Shown here piece after piece: positions 18,950 through 27,914 of a DNA stretch of 64,000 bases. The stretch comes from CAVQYV01 sp963718295 [NCBI: uncultured Methylomirabilota bacterium]. Its GTDB lineage: Bacteria; Methylomirabilota; Methylomirabilia; CAVQYV01. The stretch's first letter is position 1; each line of letters starts with the position of its first letter. The notes under the pieces are model-generated. The model was not told where the DNA came from. It saw only the letters and a list, made by a program, of their open reading frames with translations, and searched no databases. The position numbers and the translations under genes are program-made. The stretch covers positions 310,001 through 374,000 of the forward strand of contig CAVQYV010000003.1 of assembly GCA_963718295.1 (NCBI GenBank). Direction: 5' to 3'.

Positions 18950-20287
18950 CTATGCGCCCGCCAGCTGGAGTCCCTTCAGTCGCAGGGAGGGGCAGCCGAG
19001 GCCGCCGAAAAACCGGAGGTCAGAGCCCACCTCCTCCAGCGATTCGAGCCAATCCCGAAGATTACCTGCAATTATCACGCCACGAAAGGGATGCTGAACC
19101 TTTCCACCCTCGATCCAAAGGCCCTCCGCGCCCACCGAGAAATCGCCAGAGATCGGATTCGCGGTATGCATTCCCATGAGGCTAAGGATCAGAACCCCCT
19201 TCTCCATATCCCGCATCATCGCCTCCGGGGCTCGTTTCCCAGGAACCGCCAACAGATTTGTCACCCGAATTTGGGGCGGGGATTGAAACCCTCCCCTTCG
19301 GGCGTTGCCGGTTGAGGTCTTCTCTTCTTTGGCCGCACAATAGGAGTCGTATAGAAAGCCTTTCAGCACCCCCGACTCAATGAGGGGAGTCCTTTGGCCG
19401 GGTATCCCTTCATCATCGAAGGGGAAGCTTTGGGGCCCGTGGGGAAAGAGGCCGTCATCAATCAAGTTCAGACAGCCCGAGGAGACCTGGGTGGCCATTC
19501 GATTCGCAAAGAGGGACTTTCCCTTCTGCACGGCATCGGCCATGAGGGGAACCGAGAGCACCTCCAGGAACTCTGAGGCGGGGGCCGGGGAGAAGATCGC
19601 ATCCACCTGATGCGTAGGAATCGTTTTGGCGCCCAACATCATGGTTGCCTGCTCGGCAGCCCGCCGTCCCACCTCCTCTCCCGACAGATCGGAGAAGAAA
19701 GAAGAGGACTGCATATCCCATCCCGTCTCGGAGGCCCCTTTTTCCTCGGCCACCACATAGACGGAAGCGGAGCAATAGGTCCCCCGGGAGCTGGCCTCCA
19801 ATCCCCTGGAATTCAGCAAGAGAACCGAGTAATTGGCGTCCTGATACAGGGAGTGCCTCACCTTGGAAACCCTGGAGTCGACCGCCTTCGCCGCCCGTTC
19901 CATCCTCAGCGCGAATTCGGCCCGATCCCCCAGATTCATTTCCCCCAGACTTCCGTCGTATCCATCCACTTGGGGGTAGGGTTGGGAGGAGGGCGGGGGT
20001 ATGAGCAAAAAGGGGTCGGGGTGGGATTGACGCGCCGCAGTCAGGGCTCGATCTGCCAGATCAGATAGGCTCCCCTCCCCCAGGGAAGTGCAAAAGGCAA
20101 ATCCCATCCGCTGCTTTTCCAAGACCCTCAACCCGATTCCCATTTGATGTCCCCGGGAGAGGGTATCGATCTTGCCCTCTTTCATATCGACCATGTGGGT
20201 CTTTTGCTCAATTTGATAGACCTCGGCTGCCTCAGCCCCCCGGGCCAGGGCCTCATCTATCAAGGCTAAGGGAGGTTTTCTCTCCAT
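18950..20287 (-). CDS. pmbA: TldE/PmbA-type metalloprotease component
   Basis: Partner of TldD in the TldD-TldE protease, which trims unfolded peptides and modified precursors. Length 445, normal for TldE/PmbA. Visible features are VYQIEQKTHMVDMKEGKID near the start, a central AAEVYQ-type fold, SGDFSVGAEGLWIEGG and AGNLRDWLESLEEVGSDL at the C-terminus. TldE usually lacks the catalytic HExxxH, and none is seen here. No tldD is adjacent; it must be elsewhere or absent. The preceding GNAT gene ends three bases before this start, so they form one unit. Confidence 0.85.
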   Translation of the reverse strand: MERKPPLALIDEALARGAEAAEVYQIEQKTHMVDMKEGKIDTLSRGHQMGIGLRVLEKQRMGFAFCTSLGEGSLSDLADRALTAARQSHPDPFLLIPPPSSQPYPQVDGYDGSLGEMNLGDRAEFALRMERAAKAVDSRVSKVRHSLYQDANYSVLLLNSRGLEASSRGTYCSASVYVVAEEKGASETGWDMQSSSFFSDLSGEEVGRRAAEQATMMLGAKTIPTHQVDAIFSPAPASEFLEVLSVPLMADAVQKGKSLFANRMATQVSSGCLNLIDDGLFPHGPQSFPFDDEGIPGQRTPLIESGVLKGFLYDSYCAAKEEKTSTGNARRGGFQSPPQIRVTNLLAVPGKRAPEAMMRDMEKGVLILSLMGMHTANPISGDFSVGAEGLWIEGGKVQHPFRGVIIAGNLRDWLESLEEVGSDLRFFGGLGCPSLRLKGLQLAGA

Positions 20288-20290
20288 CGA

Positions 20291-20743
20291 TCAATCCAAC
20301 TCCAAGATCACTGCTACCTCATCACACTCGGGGAACTTGACGCACTTGATGCAATCGGTCCAGATCTTCTGGGGCAGCTTGGATTTATCGGTTACCTGAA
20401 AGCCCAGTTTCCTGAAGAAATCCGGCTTGTAGGTCAGGGCGAAGACCCTCCGCACCCCCATTGACCTCGCCTCCCCCAGGCAGGCCTCCACCAGCTGGGT
20501 ACCGATTCCCCGTCGGCCGTGGGGCTCTTTGACCGCCAGGGATCGAATCTCCCCCAAATCCTCCCAACTCAGATGCAGCGCACAGGTCCCTACGATCTCC
20601 CCCCGTTCCTCATGAACGAAGAAGTCCCTCAGTCTGTCGTACAAGTCGCTGAGGGAACAGGGGAGCATCTCCCCCCGATCGGCGAAGAAATTGATCAGGC
20701 GCTGGATCTCTTTGACATCGACCAGTTTCGCCTTACGGATCAT
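20291..20743 (-). CDS. Short ArgA-like GNAT N-acetyltransferase
   Basis: GNAT-fold acetyltransferase of 150 residues. The acetyl-CoA pyrophosphate loop is GRRGIGTQL, preceded by EIRSLAVKEPH. The C-terminus, DCIKCVKFPECDEVAV, has a three-cysteine motif typical of the short N-acetylglutamate-synthase-like proteins found in Desulfobacterota. Amino-acid (glutamate) N-acetylation for arginine synthesis is the best guess. ATG at 20743 overlaps the upstream gene's stop by four bases and gives the correct domain start (MIRKAKLVDVKEIQRL); longer in-frame starts are spurious. Confidence 0.8.
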   Translation of the reverse strand: MIRKAKLVDVKEIQRLINFFADRGEMLPCSLSDLYDRLRDFFVHEERGEIVGTCALHLSWEDLGEIRSLAVKEPHGRRGIGTQLVEACLGEARSMGVRRVFALTYKPDFFRKLGFQVTDKSKLPQKIWTDCIKCVKFPECDEVAVILELD

Positions 20744-21324
20744 GAGCCATCTCTCTTCCACTCGGCACGGGCGATCCCCGCGCGCAGGATATTCTCGGGC
20801 CGCGGACCGGCAGGCGTCCCCGTAAGCCCATTCAGGGCGAAGAGCTCGACTCCCTTGGGGGTCTCCAGGTAGCACACCCAATAGGGGAAATGGAGCTCGC
20901 CTCCCTCTATCAGCTCGGCCTCTATCTTCTTCACCCATAACGACTGACGACGCAGCGCGTAGGCTTGGACCGCCTTCTTCGCCACCGATTCAGCCTGCTC
21001 TTGGGAGACGGTCCTCTCCACCAGAAGAGTGCGGGACACCGATGACTCCTTCAACTCGAAGGAGCCACGGATGAATTCGGAAAGTCCCAAGATCCCATCC
21101 ACCAGGACATCGTAGAGGAAAAAATGCTTCCCATGCTTGGGGTTCACATAGCGGAAGTAGAAATAGGGGACATAGACGACCTCCTGGGCAACGCATCTGA
21201 CCCTGCACCAGGGGAGCCTCCCCTTTTTTCTTACAACCTTTTCCGAAAGGGATCGAAGACGGGAAGGGGAGAGGCAAATCCCTGGAACCCTTACCGTTGC
21301 CTCTCCCCAACTCTCACCCGGCAT
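20740..21324 (-). CDS. Hypothetical protein (194 residues)
   Basis: No family recognised. The middle is rich in aromatic residues (VVYVPYFYFRYVNP, FPYWVCYLE) and the C-terminus has LFALNGLTGTPAG; no membrane segment or signal peptide is evident. It starts at ATG 21324, three bases after the two-helix membrane-protein gene, and overlaps the GNAT gene by four bases. It is therefore co-transcribed, and coding is well supported by the tight spacing. Confidence 0.6.
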   Translation of the reverse strand: MPGESWGEATVRVPGICLSPSRLRSLSEKVVRKKGRLPWCRVRCVAQEVVYVPYFYFRYVNPKHGKHFFLYDVLVDGILGLSEFIRGSFELKESSVSRTLLVERTVSQEQAESVAKKAVQAYALRRQSLWVKKIEAELIEGGELHFPYWVCYLETPKGVELFALNGLTGTPAGPRPENILRAGIARAEWKRDGS

Positions 21325-21327
21325 GGT

Positions 21328-21642
21328 CTATCTCGATTTTTTCCCTAACTTAGCCTCCATCTCCCGCAGGTTGCCCTTTCTCTTGGAAACGATGGAAATG
21401 GCCCACCCCATGATCCCAAAGAGAAGGGCGGAGGTGATGATCTCAACCCAGGTCCAGAACAGCCTGTTGTCCTCGGGCAGCGCGAAGAGGCCCAACAGAG
21501 TACACAAACCAAAGACGCCAAAAAGGGCCGCCAGCACCGAGGCGGAGGTAATCTCCATGCGGAGCTCCAGGGCGGCCTCCGCCGGGTCACACGCTGTCTG
21601 CTGCGTCCAAAAAGCAGCTTCTGTCCTTTCTTCACTCGCCAT
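21328..21642 (-). CDS. Small two-helix membrane protein next to the symporter
   Basis: A 104-residue protein with two hydrophobic segments (about 33-55 and 61-85) and a basic tail (KRKGNLREMEAKLGKKSR). It begins 43 bases after the symporter stop. Many SSS transporters are encoded with a small two-helix accessory protein, and this resembles that arrangement in topology, although I cannot assign it to DUF485 or DUF4212 by motif. ATG at 21642 follows a GGGGGTTAG-like site. Confidence 0.6.
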   Translation of the reverse strand: MASEERTEAAFWTQQTACDPAEAALELRMEITSASVLAALFGVFGLCTLLGLFALPEDNRLFWTWVEIITSALLFGIMGWAISIVSKRKGNLREMEAKLGKKSR

Positions 21643-21685
21643 AGTCTAACCCCCATTCTGGGCTCTCAGCACACCAGCCAGTATT

Positions 21686-23410
21686 CTACCACCAGTAAAT
21701 GGTCCACACCACGAGATAGATAAGCACCACGAAGCCCCAGAGCTTCACACTCTTGTACCAGGGGATCCCCTCAGTTCCATAATACGGGATGTCGGTCTCG
21801 ACGCACTCCCCCCGCTCGTTGATCCGTTCCACCCTTTTCTGCAAATAGGGCTTCACCTGGGGCGGGAAGGTCCCCACTGTATACCCCTCGATCTCCGCAT
21901 CAGACCTGCGTCCGCGGACGCTATTTTCGACTGCGCTCCAGACCAACAGGACTGCGCTGGTGAAGATGATGTTCCAGAGCGGGATCAACAGCCAGTGATA
22001 GAGCCAGGTCGCATGGGGGAAGAGGGTCTTGCCGTAGAGGCCAACGATGCTGCCGCAAATGCCCCCGATGATCATGGCGCCAAAGGCGGAATTGCGGCTC
22101 AAAAACTTCGTCAATGTCCCCAGGATGAAGACCGCGAAGAGCGGCGAAACCAGGGCCCCGGTGATCTTGATGTACACCATGATATATCCCCCGCCCTTCT
22201 GCACCAGGGGGATGAAGAAGAGGCCCCCGATGAAGTTGAAGGCGGTCAAAAGCCGGGCCACCAGCAGGTAGTGGGCATCCGTGCCGTCCTTCTTGATCAG
22301 TTTGCCATAGATGTCCCGGGTGAGGATGCCCGCACACGATTGGGTATTCGAGGGAACGGTGGATAGGGTGGCGGCGAAGACCCCAGCCAGGACCAGACCC
22401 TCCAGGCCCACCGGGAGCCAATCTTTCATGATGTAGGGATAGACCGCATCCGGCCTGCCTCCCAGGGCCGGGTTGAAGAGCTTACTCATGTAGCCGTAGG
22501 CCAGAACCGCAAAGGCCCCCACGGGGACGATGGCGAATTGGTGAATCAGGGCTACAAATCCCGCCAACTGATACCCCATCCGGGCATCCCATTCGGACCG
22601 GGCCGAAAGGGGCCGAGCCACCTGCTCCGCCTGGATGATGGGGTAGGAGATGGTGGAGGCCAGCATGCCCAGGAATGCCAGGCCAGCGAACATGGTTGGG
22701 TAAGAGGGGATGGCATGGAAAGTCCACCAGCCCACCGAAATGGTCTCTCCCGTGATCGCATGCGTGACCATGCCCGGACCGGTCAGCTCTAACAGCCGGT
22801 GCCATCCTCCCACCTTTATCAGGCCCGCGGTGAAGAGAATCCAGGAGGTGATGGTCATCAGGATCATCTGGGCGGTTCCGGTGATCATGGCCGCGGAGAT
22901 GCCCCCCAGGATGGTGTAGCCGATGCATAGGGCCGCCCCGACGATCGTCGCCGTCAAGAAACTGGTGCCAGTGAGGACTTCCAGCATAATGCCCATCAGG
23001 TTGAGAATTGCTCCCACCACATAAACACGCTGGAGCACGATGAGGAGGGCCCCCCAGAGCCTGGCCGGGTAATTGAAGCGGCGCTCCAGATATTCCGCAG
23101 GAGTCCAGACCCCGGCCCGATACATCTGGGGAATAATGGTATGGGCCCCCAGGAGCCATCCGGCCTGCAAATTGATGGTATAGTTGGAAAGCCCCAGAGC
23201 CCCATGCTGATAGGCATATCCAGTGCATCCCATATAATCGGCGATATCGGACTGCGTCGCCTGGCAGTTCAGGGCGATCACCGGCCAGCGCGTGGTACGG
23301 CCCGCAAGCAGATAGTCCTTTACCGATTTCACGTACTTGCGGTACGGAAGTCCGGCGATGATCACCGCAACGACGGTGGCGATCGTAATAATGTAGTCTA
23401 AAGCATGCAA
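21686..23410 (-). CDS. Sodium:solute symporter (SSS family)
   Basis: Inner-membrane cation-coupled uptake carrier of 574 residues with about 12-13 hydrophobic segments. Typical SSS features are DYLLAGRTTRWPVIALNCQATQSDIADYMGCTG in the first core helices, GGISAAMITGTAQMILM, and FAATLSTVPSNTQSCAGILTRDIY for the Na2-site helix. The start is TTG at 23410, with GGAGGGGG before it. The C-terminal cytoplasmic loop (about 500-550) is hydrophilic. Substrate unknown; a neighbouring cupin and amino-acid-type GNAT do not settle it. Confidence 0.88.
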   Translation of the reverse strand: MHALDYIITIATVVAVIIAGLPYRKYVKSVKDYLLAGRTTRWPVIALNCQATQSDIADYMGCTGYAYQHGALGLSNYTINLQAGWLLGAHTIIPQMYRAGVWTPAEYLERRFNYPARLWGALLIVLQRVYVVGAILNLMGIMLEVLTGTSFLTATIVGAALCIGYTILGGISAAMITGTAQMILMTITSWILFTAGLIKVGGWHRLLELTGPGMVTHAITGETISVGWWTFHAIPSYPTMFAGLAFLGMLASTISYPIIQAEQVARPLSARSEWDARMGYQLAGFVALIHQFAIVPVGAFAVLAYGYMSKLFNPALGGRPDAVYPYIMKDWLPVGLEGLVLAGVFAATLSTVPSNTQSCAGILTRDIYGKLIKKDGTDAHYLLVARLLTAFNFIGGLFFIPLVQKGGGYIMVYIKITGALVSPLFAVFILGTLTKFLSRNSAFGAMIIGGICGSIVGLYGKTLFPHATWLYHWLLIPLWNIIFTSAVLLVWSAVENSVRGRRSDAEIEGYTVGTFPPQVKPYLQKRVERINERGECVETDIPYYGTEGIPWYKSVKLWGFVVLIYLVVWTIYWW

Positions 23411-23528
23411 TTTTCCCCCTCCTCTCCTAAAGTAATCCCCGCCGATTCCTTGCAGGAGAACCAGACCCGTTCCTCAAACCTTCACTCCCGACCCTCATCA
23501 CCCCCCTCCCTGCCTGACTTCGAAAGAT

Positions 23529-23972
23529 CTACGTTGACCTCTTCACATCCGTCAGTTCCGTAGCGATCTCCCGGTAGGTACGGCCCTTGACCCACGCCGG
23601 ATAGAAGGAAAAAGCAATCTTCATCTCCCCTGCCCCGGTATTGGCGATACAATGGGGCCAGTCCGGGGGAACAAAAAAGGCCCGCTCCGGTTTGAGCTCA
23701 TAGCGCTTCAGCTCATTCCGAGAGGGGCCCAGAAGGAGATATCCTTCGCCCTTTACCACATATTCCGACTCCTCGTATTCGGAGTGGGCATGGGGCACCA
23801 TGGGCTCCGATTGTCCGGGAGGGATGGTCATGGTACCCAGGACCGCGTTGGCGGTCCCTGTCGTCTCCGGATCAAAAAGGGTGCGGATAAAGGCAACGGC
23901 GGAGGATCCCTCCCGCTGCACCCTCAATGGGGGAATTTCCTCCTCATCGACGAACCACTTCCGCTCATCCAT
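23529..23972 (-). CDS. Cupin-domain protein
   Basis: A 147-residue single-domain cupin. Motif 1 reads HAHSEYEESEYVVKGEGYLLLG (His/His/Glu ligands near 70-80). Motif 2 reads FVPPDWPHCIANTGAGE with its His near 110. The metal site therefore looks complete, and a mononuclear metal enzyme or small-molecule binding role is plausible. ATG at 23972 is preferred over a longer frame to 24071 whose extra residues are low in quality. It precedes the symporter by 118 bases. Confidence 0.75.
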   Translation of the reverse strand: MDERKWFVDEEEIPPLRVQREGSSAVAFIRTLFDPETTGTANAVLGTMTIPPGQSEPMVPHAHSEYEESEYVVKGEGYLLLGPSRNELKRYELKPERAFFVPPDWPHCIANTGAGEMKIAFSFYPAWVKGRTYREIATELTDVKRST

Positions 23973-24420
23973 GATCGACAACCCCCTTCCCAATTGAAGC
24001 TTCTCGCAGCAAGCTGCGAGGGATCTCGCCCTGCAAGGTGCTCCCCTCCAAGATCTGCCTCCCTCACTCACCCGAAGGCTCGCCCCCAGGACTGTCCCTG
24101 CCCTGTATCCTCGGTAATTTCGCCCTTCTTAGCACAAGCCATGCGGGATGTCAATTCTTTCTTCCCTTTCTTCCCCTCTCGCTCTTGCCCCCTCACTCCC
24201 CGGCTCTTCACCTCCCTTTTCACAAGGAGGAAAAAAGATCAGACCTCTAGACCGGTCCCGGGTCAGGATCGAAAGGCGAGCCCCACTAACTCCGCTTGGG
24301 GCCGTGGACCCGGGGTGACACCCCAGGCCGACTTTTCGGCTTGATGGGGCATGATCCATCTGGTAATATCGGGCGAGATCTGTGGATTCCATCATTGTCA
24401 TCACCATCAGGAGGAAAGGG
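23973..24420. other. Divergent spacer of 448 bases between cupin and SDR genes
   Basis: No gene supported. It must hold two divergent promoters. Short hairpins (GGGGTgacACCCC near 24315 and gccgacttttcggc near 24330) lie about 100 bases before the SDR start. The SDR ribosome-binding site AGGAGGAAAGGG ends it. Confidence 0.5.
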
Positions 24421-25191
24421 ATGCATTTATCCTGGTTTGATCTGAGGGGTCGGGCGGCCATTGTTACAGGGGGAAATCAGGGCATCGGGCTGGCCATGAC
24501 CGAGGCCCTGGCCGTAGCCGGTGCAAACGTGATCATCGCCAATCGCCGGGAGGAAGAGGGAAAGAAGGCGGCGGCCGAGATCCGAGAGAAATACCAGGTG
24601 CAGGTCCTGGCGATCGCAACCGACGTCTCCAGCCACTCCTCGGTGGCTCAGATGGTAAAAGGGGCGCAGGCGGCCTTCGGTAAGATCGATATCCTGGTGA
24701 ATAATGCCGGAGTCATCCTGAGGAAGACCATCGAAGAGACGGAGGAAAAGGAGTGGGACTGGCTCATGGATATCAATATGAAGGGTTACTTCCTCTGCTG
24801 CCAGGCGGTCACTCCGGTGATGAAGGCCCAGGGTCGGGGAAAGATCATCAACGTCTCCTCCACCTCCTCTCTCATCGGCATGAGGGAACGGGTCGCCTAC
24901 TGCTCGAGCAAGGGGGGCGTCACCCAGCTCACCCGGGCCCTGGCCATCGAGCTGGCCAGGGACAACATCCAGGTCAACGCCCTGGCGCCTGGTTTTATCC
25001 GCACTGCATTGAACGATGAGTATTTCAAAAAGAATCCCAGCCATTATGAACGATTCGTGGCTAATATCCCCATGGGCCGGGTGGGCAATCCCGAGGAGTT
25101 GGCAGGCATTACGATCTATCTGGCCTCTGACGCCTCCAGCTATGCCACGGGACAGATCTTCGTGGTGGACGGAGGATGGACCACCTGGTAG
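24421..25191 (+). CDS. Short-chain dehydrogenase/reductase
   Basis: Classical SDR oxidoreductase, 256 residues. NAD(P) loop TGGNQGIG is at 16-23, NNAG near 97, and catalytic Tyr160 and Lys164 (YCSSK) follow a serine-rich VSSTSS. The C-terminus has APGFIRTALN and a DGGWTTW ending like gluconate 5-dehydrogenase/glucose dehydrogenase-type SDRs. Substrate is not inferable. ATG at 24421 follows AGGAGGAAAGGG; the upstream in-frame extension to 24382 is not needed. It leads the plus-strand group with the UroD-like gene, 50 bases apart. Confidence 0.85.
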   Translation: MHLSWFDLRGRAAIVTGGNQGIGLAMTEALAVAGANVIIANRREEEGKKAAAEIREKYQVQVLAIATDVSSHSSVAQMVKGAQAAFGKIDILVNNAGVILRKTIEETEEKEWDWLMDINMKGYFLCCQAVTPVMKAQGRGKIINVSSTSSLIGMRERVAYCSSKGGVTQLTRALAIELARDNIQVNALAPGFIRTALNDEYFKKNPSHYERFVANIPMGRVGNPEELAGITIYLASDASSYATGQIFVVDGGWTTW

Positions 25192-25241
25192 GAGCAGGGC
25201 CATATCATCACTTCCAGGCAGACAGGCAGACAGGAGGAATT

Positions 25242-26378
25242 ATGGCAACTATGACCCATCGCGAGCGGGTATCGCGCGCCCTCAACCATCAGGAGCCAGA
25301 TCGGGTACCTCTGGACTTAGGATCCACCCGCTCCACCTCACTGGTGGTGGAGGCCTACGAGAACTTGAATCGGTTTTTGGGCAACCAGGACCCTCCCCGC
25401 ATCTTCAGCAAGTGGCTGAATATCGCCCACCCTAATCAGGAGATGCTGAAGCGGTTCGACATCGATACCCGAAGCGTCAGCCAGGGAAACCCGGATGGCT
25501 GGCAGGATATCGTATTTCCCGACGGCTCTTACCAGGACGAATGGGGGGTGGTGCGCAGCAAACCGAAGGACAGTCTTTATTATGACCTGACCAGGGCCCC
25601 CTTCCAGGGAGATTGCACCAGAGCCAATCTGGAGAAATTCCCCTGGCCGGACCCCCACGACCCTGGCCGCTGTCGGGGGTTGGCGGAGGAGGCCCGGCGC
25701 CTTTATCAGGAGACGGATTATGCGGTGGTTCTCAATCTGCCCGGGGGGATCGTTCACCAATCCCAGTTCATGCGGGGCTTCGAGGGTTGGTTCACGGACC
25801 TGATCCTCAATCCTTCATTCTTCCAGGCCCTTCTGGAGAAGATCGCCGATTTCTGGATCGAGATGGCCAGGGATGAGTTCGACGCAGTGGGAGAGAACCT
25901 GGACATCTGTTTCTACGGGGATGATATGGCCTTCCAGAATGGCCCTATGATGTCGATGGATCTCTATCACAAGATGATCAAGCCCCACCACCGGCGCCTC
26001 TTCTCCTATATCAAATCCCGCTCCTCAGCCAAGATCCTGTACCATACCTGTGGATCGGTGGTTCACCTGATACCTGACCTCATTGAGATGGGGGTGGATG
26101 CCCTCAATCCCGTCCAGGTCTCAGCCAAGGGAATGGACACCCAGCGCTTGAAGCAGGAATTTGGAAGGGATATCTCCTTCTGGGGGGCGATTGACACCCA
26201 AGGGATCCTGCCCTTCGCGACCCCGGAGCAGGTGGCAGGGGAGGTCAAGAAGCGAATTGACGATCTAGGCTCCAGCGGCGGCTATGTCCTTTGTGCGGTC
26301 CATAACATCCAGGCCGATGTCCCCCCCGAGAACATCTCCGCCATGTATGACACGGCCAGGGAATACGAAACCCATTGA
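25242..26378 (+). CDS. Uroporphyrinogen-decarboxylase-family protein (probable methyltransferase)
   Basis: UroD-fold protein, 378 residues. MTHRERVSRALNHQEPDRVPLDLG at the start and FWGAIDTQGILPFATPEQV near the end are typical of the UroD/MtaA branch found in anaerobes, which includes corrinoid-dependent methyltransferases rather than heme enzymes. ILYHTCGSVVHLIPDLIEMGVDALNPVQ is the family core, with His-Cys as possible metal ligands. No heme genes are nearby, and the next genes make homocysteine, so methyl transfer is the better inference. ATG at 25242 follows AGGAGGAAT. Confidence 0.8.
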   Translation: MATMTHRERVSRALNHQEPDRVPLDLGSTRSTSLVVEAYENLNRFLGNQDPPRIFSKWLNIAHPNQEMLKRFDIDTRSVSQGNPDGWQDIVFPDGSYQDEWGVVRSKPKDSLYYDLTRAPFQGDCTRANLEKFPWPDPHDPGRCRGLAEEARRLYQETDYAVVLNLPGGIVHQSQFMRGFEGWFTDLILNPSFFQALLEKIADFWIEMARDEFDAVGENLDICFYGDDMAFQNGPMMSMDLYHKMIKPHHRRLFSYIKSRSSAKILYHTCGSVVHLIPDLIEMGVDALNPVQVSAKGMDTQRLKQEFGRDISFWGAIDTQGILPFATPEQVAGEVKKRIDDLGSSGGYVLCAVHNIQADVPPENISAMYDTAREYETH

Positions 26379-26473
26379 GGGCCAGTGACCACAACGAGAT
26401 GCGGGTCAGACCCGGCTCGGGAAGAGCTTGAGAGCCGATCCGGAGTGATCCCATTTTTGGTTCCACTTTTTTC

Positions 26474-26502
26474 TTGACAAAAGGATTCCCCCTGCGTAGA
26501 TT
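26474..26502 (+). promoter_or_regulatory. Sigma-70-type promoter upstream of the homocysteine genes
   Basis: TTGACA at 26474-26479 and TAGATT at 26497-26502 with an exact 17-base spacer. Transcription would start near 26509, about 105 bases before the homocysteine gene. Confidence 0.65.
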
Positions 26503-26551
26503 CTGACGCTGGGTTTATCAGATTTATCAAATTGTAAAGGAGGTGATGCCG

Positions 26552-26587
26552 ATGCTATGGATCATGTCTGGCCATGAACCGGTGTGA
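26552..26587 (+). CDS. Possible 11-codon leader peptide
   Basis: AAAGGAGGTG (26536-26545) is a near-perfect Shine-Dalgarno sequence. It is followed six bases later by ATG and an 11-codon frame, MLWIMSGHEPV, ending TGA at 26587. This sits in the leader of the homocysteine biosynthesis transcript, 26 bases before its own start and ribosome-binding site. A regulatory upstream ORF is plausible, but no attenuator hairpin pair is obvious. Confidence 0.35.
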   Translation: MLWIMSGHEPV

Positions 26588-26613
26588 ATTCAACTTCAGG
26601 AGGCAATCCCAAC

Positions 26614-27819
26614 ATGGCCAAGACGTATCAAGAAATCAATGAGAAGATCAAACGCGGCGAGGCGGTCGTGGTTACTGCCGAGGAGGTCATCGAGCTCGTC
26701 AAGAACAAAGGGGCCAAGCGAGTCGCCCAAGAGGTAGATGTCGTTACCACCGCGACCTTCGGTCCTATGTGCTCCTCGGGGGCATTCCTGAACATCGGCC
26801 ACTCCCGGCCTCGCATGAAAATACAGAAGGCATGGCTCAATGGCGTTAGCGCCTATGCAGGCCTGGCTGCCGTGGACCTCTACATTGGGGCCACCGAGAT
26901 CCCGGACGATGATCCCGCCAATAAGATCTTTCCTGGCGAGTTTCGCTATGGGGGAGGACATATCATCGAGGATCTGGTGGCGGGAAGGGACATCCAGTTG
27001 GAGGCCATCGCCCATGGCACCCACTGCTATCCTCGCAAGCGCCTCCGCACCTGGATCAACATCAAAGATCTCAACGAAGCCTTCCTCTTCAACCCCCGTA
27101 ATGCCTACCAGAATTACAATGTGGCTGTCAACTTATCCTCCCAGACCCTTTACACCTATCTGGGGGTGCTGAAGCCCGATCTCGGGAATGCCAACTACTG
27201 CAGCGCAGGGCAACTGAGTCCCCTCCTCAAAGACCCATTCTATAAGACCATCGGCATCGGCACCCGCATCTTCCTGGGGGGAGGGATCGGCTATGTGGTC
27301 TGGAATGGGACCCAGCACAATCCCGCCGCCCTTCGGGGGGAAAATGGGGTCCCCAAAAGGGGAGCCGGGACCTTATCCGTCCTGGGAGACATGAAACAGA
27401 TGGATCCCCGGTGGCTGGTTGGGGTCAGTTTTCTGGGCTACGGGGTCTCTCTGATGGTCGGCATCGGTGTCCCCATACCCATCCTGGACCAGGAAATCCT
27501 GGCTTACGCCGCGATCCCGGACGAGGAGATCTTCGCCCCGGTCATCGATTATTCGGATGCCTACCCCCAGATGAAACCCGAGGTGCTGGGGGAGGTCAGC
27601 TACCGGCAACTGAAGAGCGGAAAGATCAGGGTCCAGGACAAAGAGGTGCCTTGTGCCCCGCTTTCCAGCTATTCGAGGGCCCAGGAGATCGCCCAAGTCC
27701 TGAAGCGATGGATCCAGGAGGGGAAATTTCCCCTGGGGGAGCCGGTGCAGACTCTTCCCTCCTTCGATTCGGGGATCACATTTCGTCCGCTGCAGGAACG
27801 CCCCATCCAGGATCAATGA
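26614..27819 (+). CDS. Homocysteine biosynthesis protein (DUF39/HcyBio family)
   Basis: Member of the DUF39 family shown in methanogens to be required, with a ferredoxin partner, for homocysteine formation from aspartate semialdehyde and sulfide. Length 401. Features are YQEINEKIKRGEAVVVTAEE at the start, ATFGPMCSSGAFLNIGHSRPRMK near 50, RYGGGHIIEDLVAGRDIQLEA near 125, and VPIPILDQEILAYAAIPDEEI near 290. ATG at 26614 follows AGGAGG. The NIL/ferredoxin partner is 95 bases downstream, matching the known MA1821-MA1822 pair. Its presence implies a sulfide-based methionine route. Confidence 0.9.
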   Translation: MAKTYQEINEKIKRGEAVVVTAEEVIELVKNKGAKRVAQEVDVVTTATFGPMCSSGAFLNIGHSRPRMKIQKAWLNGVSAYAGLAAVDLYIGATEIPDDDPANKIFPGEFRYGGGHIIEDLVAGRDIQLEAIAHGTHCYPRKRLRTWINIKDLNEAFLFNPRNAYQNYNVAVNLSSQTLYTYLGVLKPDLGNANYCSAGQLSPLLKDPFYKTIGIGTRIFLGGGIGYVVWNGTQHNPAALRGENGVPKRGAGTLSVLGDMKQMDPRWLVGVSFLGYGVSLMVGIGVPIPILDQEILAYAAIPDEEIFAPVIDYSDAYPQMKPEVLGEVSYRQLKSGKIRVQDKEVPCAPLSSYSRAQEIAQVLKRWIQEGKFPLGEPVQTLPSFDSGITFRPLQERPIQDQ

Positions 27820-27914
27820 GGAGGCGGCGCGGACCCACTCAGAGTGCTGATCCGATACCATTTGGCAAGCAACGATGCAGGCCGGTAGAGCCAATCGGCC
27901 AGGAGAAACAGACC

